This document shows, in pieces, positions 17,602 through 25,409 of a DNA stretch of 64,000 bases. The stretch spans positions 3,263,283 to 3,327,282 of the forward strand of contig OZ242189.1 in the NCBI GenBank assembly GCA_965205725.1. The letters are read 5' to 3'. Every line of letters begins with the position of its first letter. Within the stretch, counting starts at the first letter, position 1. The position numbers and the translations under genes were made by a program. This DNA comes from G965205725 sp965205725. Lineage in GTDB: Bacteria; Pseudomonadota; Gammaproteobacteria; Pseudomonadales; Halieaceae. A model generated the notes under the pieces. That model saw only the letters and a list, made by a program, of their open reading frames with translations. It was not told the origin of the DNA and ran no database searches.

Positions 17602-18360
17602 TTATATGTGATCCTGCCGTGTGTTGGCATCGTAGCCACCGTCTACAAACAGCACCGAACCGCCGACATAGCTGGCTTTATCGCTGAGCAGAAACAAAAT
17701 GACCTCGGCTACCTCCTCAGGTTGAGCGGCTCGCTTTATCGGCGTGTTGTCCAGCAATTGCTGCATAATAGGCGCATAGTCGGGGCTGTTGAACAATGGC
17801 TCGGTCATCGGGGTCAGTACCGGCCCGGGTGCGACCGCGTTAATGCGAATACCCTCTTCCCCAAGAGACATCACACTGCGCTGCATCCAGTGTACGAGTG
17901 CGCGCTTAGTCAGCATGTACTGCGTGCCCTCGGTGACTTCCGTGTTGTTGAGCGCGGCTTGTTCGTTGCCGTCCAATAGCTCTGCCATGTAGGAGTCGCA
18001 GTCCACGGGCATGGCTGCGGAGTTTGAACTCAGCATCACAATTGCGCCGCCTGTTTGGGCCAGTGCTCCGCGCAGGCCCTCAATCAATTCGATAGTTCCA
18101 AAGTAATTCACCGAGGTGACCAGATGGCCGGAAGCGGTGCCGCCCAGACCCGCGAGCGAAATAAATCCGTTCAGTTGGCCATTGCCACTGTCAAGAATGC
18201 GTTCAATAGCCGCCTGCCGTTGTGCTGCATCGGATAAATCTGCGATAACATCGGCATCCTTGATATCAACATTGATCGTTTGATGGCCTTGCGCTTTGAG
18301 CTTTTCAACCAGGCAGGCGCCGATGCCTGAAGCGCCGCCAGTGAGTGCATAAGTTGCCAT
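17602..18360 (-). CDS. Short-chain dehydrogenase/reductase (3-alpha-hydroxysteroid dehydrogenase-like)
   Basis: 252 residues. Rossmann fold with TGGASGIG (NAD(P) binding), acidic residue after strand 2 (NVDIKDADVIADL, suggesting NAD preference), SLAGLGG in the NAG position, catalytic serine in MLSSNSAA, and YMLTK as the YxxxK pair. C-terminal VGGSVLFVDGGYD is typical. The short loop after ADL and the insertion before YxxxK resemble Comamonas-type 3-alpha-HSD/carbonyl reductases. Substrate not determinable. It is convergent with the AraC-type gene and divergent from pyrK. Confidence 0.88.
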   Translation of the reverse strand: MATYALTGGASGIGACLVEKLKAQGHQTINVDIKDADVIADLSDAAQRQAAIERILDSGNGQLNGFISLAGLGGTASGHLVTSVNYFGTIELIEGLRGALAQTGGAIVMLSSNSAAMPVDCDSYMAELLDGNEQAALNNTEVTEGTQYMLTKRALVHWMQRSVMSLGEEGIRINAVAPGPVLTPMTEPLFNSPDYAPIMQQLLDNTPIKRAAQPEEVAEVILFLLSDKASYVGGSVLFVDGGYDANTRQDHI

Positions 18361-18413
18361 AGTGTTCTTCCTTTGTGCTGTTTTAGCGGTTGAGGATGGT
18401 GGATCTTCTGGCT

Positions 18414-18530
18414 CTAGTCTAGTTGCAGTACTTCCGGTTCACCAAATTCCCCAATAGCCATTTGCCGATAACCATCGGCAAGACACAGTGAGCCGGTAAA
18501 GAGTGCCAATAAAAAAAACAGAATTCGCAT
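18414..18530 (-). CDS. Possible 38-residue secreted peptide or gene remnant
   Basis: A short frame with a convincing signal-peptide-like start (MRILFFLLALFTGSLCLA) followed by a 20-residue tail. The end, containing IGEFGEPEVLQLD, resembles the first strand of zinc-type quinone oxidoreductases (a xxExGGPEVLxL pattern). This may be the 5' stub of a lost exported oxidoreductase, or chance. No conserved neighbour supports it. It lies in the 216-bp gap between the SDR gene and pyrK. Confidence 0.3.
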   Translation of the reverse strand: MRILFFLLALFTGSLCLADGYRQMAIGEFGEPEVLQLD

Positions 18531-18576
18531 TGCTTGTGAGTCCAGTAGGGAAGCATGAGTGCTATCATAGCGGGCG

Positions 18577-19341
18577 ATGAAATACCTGCGCACCCGAATC
18601 TCCGAAGTTCTCTATCCAGCCCCTGACCACGCCCTGCTGCGCTTCGCCGCCGCTGAGCCTATTCCCGGTAAACCCGGCGAGTTTGTGATGATTCGCGGTG
18701 ACTGGAATGTCCACCCCGTTTTGCCGCGCGCATTCTCATTGGTAGAAAGTGGCGCTACCGGCTCGGTATTGGTGAAGGCGGTAGGTCAGGGTACAGAACG
18801 ACTGGCCGCAATGGAGCAAGATGACGAGCTGGTTGTGTTCGGCCCGCTCGGCAACGGCTATGAAGTTGATCCGAAAAAACGACCGCTGCTGGTCGCCGGA
18901 GGCGTCGGCGTTGCCCCTCTATTGTTTCTGGCGACCGAGTTGTCAGCGCAGGGGCGCAAGCCCATATTTTTATACGGTGCTCGCAGCGAGAACGAGCTGC
19001 CCCTGAGCGAAGATATCGCCAAAGTCGCAGAGTTGACAGTAACCACAGAAAACGGTTCGGTCGGTGAGCAGGGATTGATAACCCAGCCTTTAAAACGTGT
19101 TTTGGCAGAACATTCAGACAGCCAGGTTTATAGCTGCGGCCCCGACGGAATGCTGCAAGCCGTCGCCAAGGTATCAGCGGCAGCAGGTATCCCCTGTCAG
19201 GTCGCGCTGGAGGCGCCGATGGCTTGCGGTATCGGAACCTGCAAGGGCTGCCCAGTGATGACGGCGGCTGGTATTTACAAATACGTGTGCTACGACGGGC
19301 CGGTGTTTGCGGCTCGGGACATCTATAGTGACCCAGTATGA
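18577..19341 (+). CDS. pyrK: Dihydroorotate dehydrogenase B, electron-transfer subunit PyrK
   Basis: 254 residues. FAD domain followed by an NAD domain (VAGGVGVAPLLFLATEL, GARSENELP, CGPDGMLQAV) and a C-terminal [2Fe-2S] cluster (MACGIGTCKGCPV...YVCYDGPVF, four cysteines). It passes electrons from PyrD-bound FMN to NAD+. It overlaps pyrD by four bases (ATGA), so the two are co-translated. PyrK is the Gram-positive-type partner; most gammaproteobacteria use a quinone-linked class 2 PyrD instead. Confidence 0.93.
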   Translation: MKYLRTRISEVLYPAPDHALLRFAAAEPIPGKPGEFVMIRGDWNVHPVLPRAFSLVESGATGSVLVKAVGQGTERLAAMEQDDELVVFGPLGNGYEVDPKKRPLLVAGGVGVAPLLFLATELSAQGRKPIFLYGARSENELPLSEDIAKVAELTVTTENGSVGEQGLITQPLKRVLAEHSDSQVYSCGPDGMLQAVAKVSAAAGIPCQVALEAPMACGIGTCKGCPVMTAAGIYKYVCYDGPVFAARDIYSDPV

Positions 19342-20255
19342 GTGATCGCTTGCGAACAAGGCTGGGCCCGCTGACACTCGCCAATCCGCTGATCAATGCC
19401 TCGGGCACCTTTGGTTATGGGGTGGAATACGCAGGGTTTGTTGACGTTGCGAAACTCGGTGGCGTCAGCGTGAAGGGTATCTCGCTGGAGCCGCGGCCAG
19501 GCAACGTCCCGCCGCGTACTGCCGAGACCAGTGCGGGTATGCTGAATTCCATTGGCCTGGCAAATATAGGCATCGATGCCTTTGTGAGCCAAACCATGCC
19601 GCAGTTACGCGATTTGGGCGTCACCGTGATAGTGAACACCTTTGCAACCTCGGTCGAAGATTTTGTCGAACTGGCTTCACGGTTCAATGAGGTAGACGGT
19701 ATTGCCGCTTTGGAGCTGAATATTTCCTGCCCCAATGTTCATGCGGGTGGTATGCACTTTGGTGTTTCCAGTGCTGCTGCGGCAGAGGTAACCGGCGCAG
19801 TGCGCGCCGTGACCACGCTACCGCTAATGGTGAAGTTGTCTCCCGAAGCGGGTGATATCGGAGAGGTGGCGCGCGGGGTGGAAGGCGCCGGCGCCGATAT
19901 CATTACTATGATCAACACCATTCGCGGCATGGTGATTGATGTCGAACGCCACACACCCATGCTGGGACAGAAAATGGGCGGTCTGTCTGGCCCTGCGATC
20001 AAGCCTTTGGGCGTGCGCATGGTGTATGAAGCATTCCAGCAGGTGGGTATTCCAATCATCGGCATGGGGGGTATTGCCTGCTTGCGTGATGTACTGGAAT
20101 ACATGATGGCGGGCTCGGCAGCGGTACAAGTCGGCACCGCCAACTACGCCGAGCCAGGCATCAGTTGCCGCTTGATTGATGAGTTGAACGCCTATTGCGT
20201 CGAGCGTGACATCACCCCCGCCGACATCGTGGGGTTAGCCCAGAGCAGTGAATGA
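19338..20255 (+). CDS. pyrD: Dihydroorotate dehydrogenase, class 1B catalytic subunit
   Basis: 305 residues, the class 1 length without the N-terminal membrane helix of class 2. FMN TIM-barrel: NPLINASGTFGYG, NSIGLANIG, ELNISCPNV with the catalytic cysteine (class 1; class 2 uses serine), MVKLSPEAGDI, GGLSGPAIKPL and GMGGI...MAGSAAVQVGT. Oxidises dihydroorotate to orotate in pyrimidine synthesis. It is paired with pyrK, which makes class 1B certain. A 7-bp-stem hairpin (20323-20341) follows, then a MITE half-copy. Confidence 0.95.
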   Translation: MSDRLRTRLGPLTLANPLINASGTFGYGVEYAGFVDVAKLGGVSVKGISLEPRPGNVPPRTAETSAGMLNSIGLANIGIDAFVSQTMPQLRDLGVTVIVNTFATSVEDFVELASRFNEVDGIAALELNISCPNVHAGGMHFGVSSAAAAEVTGAVRAVTTLPLMVKLSPEAGDIGEVARGVEGAGADIITMINTIRGMVIDVERHTPMLGQKMGGLSGPAIKPLGVRMVYEAFQQVGIPIIGMGGIACLRDVLEYMMAGSAAVQVGTANYAEPGISCRLIDELNAYCVERDITPADIVGLAQSSE

Positions 20256-20344
20256 TTTTGTCCTGAATGTACAGGCGCACGAAAAATGCAGGCCGATGTT
20301 GTGCGAAGCATGGTGTGCAGCAGTGTTGACTATATCAACACCTT

Positions 20345-20440
20345 GAGACCTTTGCACGAAAGCCGTTTCACCTGGTCGCCTAAAAGCGCCTACTGTTGGT
20401 AAAATCGTACTCAATCGGTCATTTATACCCATAAACTCCC
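20345..20440. mobile_element. MITE copy 2, truncated half (inverted)
   Basis: Starts with the terminal repeat GAGACCTTTGCACGAAAG and follows the 62611 copy closely for about 96 bp. It stops abruptly after ATAAACTCCC; the other terminal repeat is absent. The sequence that replaces it is a copy of the 3' part of the dCTP-deaminase-like gene at 39204-39869, so this is a rearrangement junction and not a simple insertion. A 10-bp internal stretch (CATGCTGCGT in the full copy) is also missing near the terminal repeat. Confidence 0.88.
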
Positions 20441-20742
20441 AACCTATTGTGCTGCCGCACAAAGATATTTTTCTCACGGTTGAATTCCACACCCTTGAAC
20501 AGGCGGCGGAAGTTGTCTACAGCGGACCCTATCAAGACCGCGACGAATTATCACCAGAAGACATCAAAGTGGTGATGGAGCGTGAATACATGTCGCAAAC
20601 AGAAATGATGCGCACTCTGGAGACGCTGATGAGCACTGTGGAAGGCTTGAAGCAGACCGTCACCTGGCGGCTGCCTCTGACGCTGGGCGCAATTATCACG
20701 ATGGGTGTCGGGGTCAGTTTTTTGATGGTGCGGTTGCTGTAG
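20441..20742 (+). pseudogene. Truncated copy of the dCTP-deaminase-like membrane-anchored gene (C-terminal ~98 residues)
   Basis: From ACCTATTGT (20442) to the TAG stop it matches residues ~124-221 of the gene at 39204-39869. The 98 encoded residues differ at only a few positions (for example HTL for HSL, VYSG for AYSG, TLMST for TLVST). The N-terminal two-thirds with the nucleotide-binding pocket is missing. A GTG at 20449, where the full gene has GTA, could start a short product of coiled region plus C-terminal transmembrane helix, but no ribosome site is evident. The homology begins exactly at the MITE truncation and ends at the stop codon. Confidence 0.85.
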
Positions 20743-20779
20743 ACCACACAGGGCTTAACTCTCCGCCGAGAAGAATGGG

Positions 20780-21043
20780 TCAGGAGAAAAACAGTTTTGC
20801 GGCACCTAATACCAACATCGCAGTTATGCTCATACCGCCAAGCACACCGGCTAATATCCAAACCTTTATTCTTTGAATATCTTCCTTGGTCGCGAAGTAT
20901 TCCAGCCTGGCTTCAATTCTGGCTAATCGCTCACCATAATGATCACCGCCACCATTTGAACCAGAATCGCGCCCAGCACTAATGGGACTGACATTGGTGG
21001 GCAATTCGGTCACAGTCGCTCCCAGAGGTTCAATTTTTCCCAC
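20780..21043 (-). CDS. Small hypothetical protein: coiled coil plus C-terminal transmembrane helix
   Basis: 87 residues, starting with GTG at 21043 inside the preceding gene. Disordered Gly/Ser-rich N-terminus (SAGRDSGSNGGGDHYG), amphipathic segment (ERLARIEARLEYFATKEDIQRIK) and a C-terminal hydrophobic helix (VWILAGVLGGMSITAMLVLGAA). The layout recalls XhlA-like phage proteins and also the tail of the neighbouring dCTP-deaminase-like fragment (coil plus one helix). I do not recognise a family. It is probably co-transcribed with the 88-residue gene upstream, which it overlaps by 34 bp. Confidence 0.6.
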   Translation of the reverse strand: MGKIEPLGATVTELPTNVSPISAGRDSGSNGGGDHYGERLARIEARLEYFATKEDIQRIKVWILAGVLGGMSITAMLVLGAAKLFFS

Positions 21044-21276
21044 AAAGCTGAGTGATAAAAACCATTGTAACCCTCTGCGTAAAACACCACGCCCGTATTA
21101 CCGTTAGCATTAGACCCATCAATGTCCAGCATTACGGCAATGTCGGAGGGGACTTTATTGGCATCTGCTACCGCCCATACTCCAGGCATAATCTCGTAAT
21201 GGGCATCCGGAAATTTTTCTTGTACCGCTGTTTGAATTTGTTCGGCACCTGGCGAGATAACGATAAAGCGATTCAT
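21010..21276 (-). CDS. Small hypothetical protein, unknown function
   Basis: 88 residues with no signal peptide or membrane segment. Sequence such as FIVISPGAEQIQTAVQEKFP and VWAVADANKVPSDIAVML suggests a compact alpha/beta fold with a ferredoxin-like start (strand, helix QIQTAVQEKF, strand). No motif I know. First gene of a two-gene minus-strand unit with the coil/TM protein. It may be an accessory or phage-derived pair; no partner gene clarifies the role. Confidence 0.6.
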   Translation of the reverse strand: MNRFIVISPGAEQIQTAVQEKFPDAHYEIMPGVWAVADANKVPSDIAVMLDIDGSNANGNTGVVFYAEGYNGFYHSALWEKLNLWERL

Positions 21277-21420
21277 TGTGTTGGGTCTATTTGGGTTGGT
21301 TTATTCTGGGCCTGATTACACAATCACTGGCAATCTGCCCCGTTTTTTTGAGGGTATCACTACAGATTTCGCACTGCAAACTCATAAGCAGCTTGAGGTA
21401 CCGTATTCTAAGCCTACTGA

Positions 21421-21711
21421 AGAACCGCAAAAGATGCAGCCGCTGCTGCGCGAAACATCCTGCCAACCCTGACCGACCCGCTGGAAGTGTGGCTCACCGA
21501 AACAGAACGCCCGACACCAACCGGCCAGAAACAGCGCATCTTCCGCCGCCGCTTTATCGCCCTGTTCGGGGGCAATAAAGACAAGCAGGGCCTGGCGGTG
21601 ATCGAGGAAGGCAAGGATGGGTCGCTGCTATGGACGTTTGTGCCGACCAAACAACTCGCCGAGTTTGCCCGTACCATCAAAGGCAAGATGATTATCACAC
21701 TCATCGGTTGA
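21421..21711 (+). pseudogene. Remnant of a phage-type toxin domain (PBECR2/MuF-C-like)
   Basis: The frame is open from just after a TGA at 21418-21420 and encodes ~96 residues. They read ...RNILPTLTDPLEVWLTE, RRRFIALFG, GLAVIEEGKDGSLLWTF, PTKQLAEFAR. The order DPxEVW - RxFI - LAV - WTFxPT matches, from memory, phage Barnase/EndoU/ColicinE5/RelE-like nuclease (PBECR2) domains found at the C-terminus of phage portal/MuF proteins. The upstream frame is closed by several stops, so it is a C-terminal fragment. A GTG at 21487 could start a 74-residue product but would cut the domain. Confidence 0.55.
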
Positions 21712-21805
21712 GAGTGCTGACCCACTGTGGGTGGGATGGGATAATCAATCGTGTACGTATGAATGCCCATCCCCCGTTAATGGGGTAGAGCCGTGTTTTT
21801 CAGTA

Positions 21806-21892
21806 TGGTGCCCAGAAGAGGACTTGAACCTCCACGCCCTTGCGGGCACTAGCACCTGAAGCTAGCGTGTCTACCAATTCCACCACCTGGGC
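21806..21892 (-). tRNA. leu tRNA: tRNA-Leu (anticodon CAG)
   Basis: The reverse strand gives an 87-nt class II tRNA: acceptor GCCCAGG pairing with TCTGGGC, D-arm AATTGGTAGACAC, anticodon stem-loop GCTAGCTTCAGGTGCTAGT (CAG), long variable arm TGCCCGCAAGGGCGT, T-arm GGTTCAAGTCC, and encoded CCA. It closely follows E. coli tRNA-Leu(CAG). Its 3' end faces the accessory interval to the left, the side on which integrating elements would lie, but I found no copy of its 3' end there. Confidence 0.97.
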
Positions 21893-22046
21893 ATAAAACA
21901 GGACGGATTTCTACAATTCTGCCACTTCCACCACTTCCACCACTTCCACTTGTTAATGGCTTGCTGGACTGCGCCCAGCGCCTGTCACAACACCGCCCGG
22001 CCAACACCGTCCGGGCAGGCACCAAACGCATGCGGCAGAGGGCGCG

Positions 22047-22075
22047 ACTGTACTTTTACAGCGAAGCTTTGTCAA
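22047..22075 (-). promoter_or_regulatory. Candidate sigma-70 promoter for tRNA-Leu
   Basis: On the reverse strand TTGACA (22070-22075), a 17-bp spacer, and TACAGT (22047-22052) are followed by a GC-rich CGCGCCC discriminator, typical of stable RNA promoters. Transcription would begin near 22040 and give a precursor with a leader of about 150 nt before the tRNA. Perfect -35 and spacing support it; the -10 matches 4 of 6. Confidence 0.55.
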
Positions 22076-22133
22076 TAATCCTCGCGTATACTGGGCGCTT
22101 CGAGAATGCAACCCCACAGGAAACCCCCTCCGA

Positions 22134-24347
22134 ATGGACCCCCACGCTGACCGGGAAGCCGACAAATACGACAATCCTATTCCCAGTCGTGAATACATTC
22201 TGCAGCTACTGGCTGAGGTAGACAAACCACTGGCTTACAAGCGCCTGTGCAAGTTGCTTAAACTCTCTGGTGAGCAACAAACTGAGGCACTGCGTAAACG
22301 CCTGCGGGCGATGGAGCGCGATGGTCAGTTAATGGTTGATCGCAAGGGTTTCTATGGCCTGGTAAACAAGATGGATCTGGTTCACGGCCGCGTGATAGGC
22401 CATCGCGATGGCTATGGCTTCCTGCAACCTTTGGAAGGTGGAGACGACTTATACTTGTCGGCGCGGCAGATGGCGCTGGTGTTTGATGGTGACGAAGCCC
22501 TTGCCAGCATCGCCGGGACTGATCAGCGTGGCCGCAGGGAAGGCAAGATTGTCGAGGTACTTAAGCGCGGCTTGACCGAGGTAGTGGGCCGCTACCATGA
22601 AGAGAGCGGGATTGGCGTGGTAATTCCCGACAACGCCAGGCTGAACCACGACATACTGATTCCCCCCAGAGAAAAGCGCAGCGCCCGGCACGGTCAGATG
22701 GTTTGCGCTGCAATCACCGCCTGGCCCACGCGCCACCTGGGTGCCAAGGGCAAGATTACCGAAGTGCTGGGCGAGCACATGGACCCCGGCATGGAAATTG
22801 ATGTGGCGATTCGCTCTCACGGTATTCCCCATGCCTGGCCTGAAGAGGTCTTGAAAGAGGCCGCCGCCCTGGCCGACGAACCTGCGCAAGCGGATAGAAA
22901 AGGCCGTGTAGATTTGCGCGACCTGCCCTTCGTTACCATTGATGGTGAAGATGCCCGCGATTTTGACGACGCGGTGCACTGCGCAAAGGAAAAAGGTGGT
23001 GGCTGGCGCTTGCGGGTAGCCATCGCAGACGTTGCCCATTATGTGCGCCCCGGTATGGCTTTGGACGAAGAGGCCCAGGCGCGTGGTAATTCCGTGTACT
23101 TCCCGGAAAAAGTTGTACCCATGCTGCCAGAAGCGTTGTCGAACGGCTTGTGCTCGTTAAAGCCCGGCGTTGATCGTTTGGCGATGATCTGCGAGATGCA
23201 CATCTCCAGGGTGGGCAAGCTCACCCGTTATTTATTTTATGAAGGGGTGATTCACTCCCATGCACGCCTGACTTATACCCAGGTGGGCGAGGTGTTGGAG
23301 CGGGGAGCCCACATCGGAGTTGATAAGGCACGAGTGCCCGACCTCAAGTTACTGCACGGGTTGTACCGGGTTTTGCGTGGTGCGCGGGACAGTCGCGGCG
23401 CCATTGATTTTGAAACTGTTGAAACACGGATTGTGTTTGACGAGCAGCGCAAGATTGAAGAAATTGTGCCGGTGCACCGCAACGATGCTCATAAACTGAT
23501 TGAAGAGTGCATGTTGTGTGCCAACGTGGCTACAGCCCGGTTTTTTGAAGATTGCGGGCTGCCTGTTCTGTATCGGGTGCACGAAGGCCCCAGCGAGGAA
23601 AAGCTGGCTAACCTGCGCAGTTTTCTGGGTGAATTGGGGCTGGATTTATCCGGCGGTGATAAACCTTCCCCCCTGGATTATCAAGGTTTGCTGTCGCAAG
23701 TCAGCGAGCGCCAAGATGCCCAGGTGATTCAAACCATGCTACTGCGTTCGCTCAGCCAGGCGCTGTATCAACCAGAGAACAAAGGACATTTTGGCCTTAA
23801 TTATAAGGCCTACGCCCATTTCACATCGCCTATTCGACGCTATCCCGATTTGTTGGTGCACCGCGGTATTCGCCATATTGTGCGCTCAAAACAGGCGAGT
23901 AAACATGTCTTGCGCACAGCGGCTGCACCGATTCCGAAGCAGCGCATTTTCCCCTACGACACAGCGGCCATGGCTGTGTTTGGCGAGCAGTGTTCAATGA
24001 CGGAGCGCCGCGCCGACGACGCCACCCGTGACGTGGATGCCTGGTTAAAGTGCGAGTACTTACAGAGCCACATCGGTGAGCAATTTGCTGGTGTGGTGGC
24101 CGCAGTCACCAGTTTTGGTTTGTTTGTGGAATTAAAAGACCTGTATATAGAAGGCCTGGTTCACATCAGCGCCCTGCCCGGCGATTATTACCACTACGAC
24201 AATGCGAAGCAGCGCCTGAGAGGTGAGCGCAGCGGTCGCAGTTTCAGCTTAGGTGGCTCGGTGGAGGTTCAGGTTGCGCGGGTTGATCTGGATGATAAGA
24301 AGATTGATCTGAAATTACTGGACAGCGCCCCACGCAGGCACCATTAG
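22134..24347 (+). CDS. rnr: Ribonuclease R
   Basis: 737 residues. N-terminal winged-helix, cold-shock/OB domains, RNB catalytic domain (DLRDLPFVTIDGEDARDFDDAVH, with the four-aspartate metal site) and the C-terminal S1 domain (VVAAVTSFGLFVELKDLYIEGLVHIS). Processive 3'-5' exonuclease that can unwind structured RNA. Its basic tail is shorter than in E. coli. rlmB starts 3 bp after its stop, as in most gammaproteobacteria. Confidence 0.96.
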   Translation: MDPHADREADKYDNPIPSREYILQLLAEVDKPLAYKRLCKLLKLSGEQQTEALRKRLRAMERDGQLMVDRKGFYGLVNKMDLVHGRVIGHRDGYGFLQPLEGGDDLYLSARQMALVFDGDEALASIAGTDQRGRREGKIVEVLKRGLTEVVGRYHEESGIGVVIPDNARLNHDILIPPREKRSARHGQMVCAAITAWPTRHLGAKGKITEVLGEHMDPGMEIDVAIRSHGIPHAWPEEVLKEAAALADEPAQADRKGRVDLRDLPFVTIDGEDARDFDDAVHCAKEKGGGWRLRVAIADVAHYVRPGMALDEEAQARGNSVYFPEKVVPMLPEALSNGLCSLKPGVDRLAMICEMHISRVGKLTRYLFYEGVIHSHARLTYTQVGEVLERGAHIGVDKARVPDLKLLHGLYRVLRGARDSRGAIDFETVETRIVFDEQRKIEEIVPVHRNDAHKLIEECMLCANVATARFFEDCGLPVLYRVHEGPSEEKLANLRSFLGELGLDLSGGDKPSPLDYQGLLSQVSERQDAQVIQTMLLRSLSQALYQPENKGHFGLNYKAYAHFTSPIRRYPDLLVHRGIRHIVRSKQASKHVLRTAAAPIPKQRIFPYDTAAMAVFGEQCSMTERRADDATRDVDAWLKCEYLQSHIGEQFAGVVAAVTSFGLFVELKDLYIEGLVHISALPGDYYHYDNAKQRLRGERSGRSFSLGGSVEVQVARVDLDDKKIDLKLLDSAPRRHH

Positions 24348-24350
24348 CAC

Positions 24351-25085
24351 ATGGAATTGATCTACGGCATACATGCGGTTGATACCTTGCTGCGAAGGAA
24401 TCCCCGGCAGGTGCAGCGGCTGTGGGTGCAGAGTAGTCGTGAAGACAAACGGGTTGCAAAAATGCGCTCTTTGGCAGCCCATCAGGGTGTGGTTGTGGAG
24501 CGTTGCGCCAAAGCTGCGCTGGATAACAAAGTCAGCGGCAGGCACCAGGGAGTTGTTGCCGAGGTGCTGGTGCAGCAGACAGGCTGGGATGTAAAAGGGC
24601 TGTTCGAGCATATTAAAAACCTTGACCATCCCGCCTTGATCCTGATCCTGGATGGCGTTACCGACCCCCGCAATCTGGGTGCGTGTTTGCGCAGTGCCGA
24701 TGCCGCTGGCGTCGATGCGGTCATTGTGCCGAAAGACAAATCTGTTGATCTCACGCCTGTGGTGCGTAAAGTTGCCTGCGGCGCCGCTGAAACCGTTCCC
24801 CTGGTGCGCGTGACTAATCTGGCGCGTACTCTTGAAGCCATAAAAGAGCGGGGTGTGTGGCTCTACGGCGCCGCAGGTGAAGCGGAAAACTCTATTTACG
24901 ACAGCGACCTAACAGGCCCCTGCGCCCTCGTTATGGGTGCTGAAGGGAGCGGCTTGCGGCGGTTGACGCGCGCGACCTGCGATTATCTGGTTAAACTTCC
25001 CATGGCGGGAGAGGTCAGTTCCCTCAATGTGTCTGTGGCTACCGGCGTTTGCCTGTTCGAGATTGTTCGACAGAGGAGAGCGTAA
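24351..25085 (+). CDS. rlmB: 23S rRNA (guanosine-2251-2'-O)-methyltransferase RlmB
   Basis: 244 residues. N-terminal substrate-binding domain (IYGIHAVDTLLRRNP, GRHQGVVAEV) and SPOUT knot domain: LDGVTDPRNLGACLRSADAAG (motif 1), LVMGAEGSGLRRL (motif 2), KLPMAGEVSSLNVSVATGVCLFE (motif 3). It methylates G2251 in the peptidyl-transferase P loop. Immediately follows rnr. A 2.1 kb non-coding repeat field begins about 45 bp after its stop. Confidence 0.97.
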   Translation: MELIYGIHAVDTLLRRNPRQVQRLWVQSSREDKRVAKMRSLAAHQGVVVERCAKAALDNKVSGRHQGVVAEVLVQQTGWDVKGLFEHIKNLDHPALILILDGVTDPRNLGACLRSADAAGVDAVIVPKDKSVDLTPVVRKVACGAAETVPLVRVTNLARTLEAIKERGVWLYGAAGEAENSIYDSDLTGPCALVMGAEGSGLRRLTRATCDYLVKLPMAGEVSSLNVSVATGVCLFEIVRQRRA

Positions 25086-25211
25086 GCGCTGAGCCTGTTC
25101 TCCCGCCAAGTGCTGTTGAGTTCGGCTGTAGTTGGCTGGGTCAGGCTCGATCAGGCTGGGTCAGGCTGGGTCAGGCTGGGTCGGGTGTGGCGGGTATGGT
25201 CGGCTGTGGCA

Positions 25212-25386
25212 GGTGGGTAAGCCTTGCGGTTTGGGCACGCTCTCGCGTGTGTTTTTGACCGCTGCGGAACTCAACGATTTTTCCCAAAGGAAAAATTCGG
25301 ATTCAAACAGTCCTCGCGGAAAGCCTCAAAAACACCCGCTTGCGCAACCGTGCCCTGATTAAACCTTCAAGGTTTACCCACCCGCC
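25212..25386. repeat. Repeat family A, representative copy
   Basis: A ~175-bp imperfect palindrome. The left arm GGTGGGTAAGCCTTGCGGTT..GGGCACGC..GTGTTTTTGA is mirrored by TCAAAAACACCCGC..CGTGCCC..AAACCTTCAAGGTTTACCC. The centre is a strong hairpin, ATTTTTCC/GGAAAAAT. Eight copies in the window: 25212, 25674, 26286, 38960, 40154, 40712, 54399 and 55137. No ORF is conserved. Folding as RNA would give one long hairpin. Confidence 0.9.
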
Positions 25387-25409
25387 TACCGTTTATCTGT
25401 GGCCTGGCA

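Noticed and set aside
17542..17979. 145-codon plus-strand frame opposite the SDR gene
   Set aside because: The minus-strand SDR is a clear family member; this is its antisense shadow.
21806..21892. Attachment site of an integrative element at tRNA-Leu
   Set aside because: I found no second copy of the tRNA 3' end in the accessory interval and no integrase gene.
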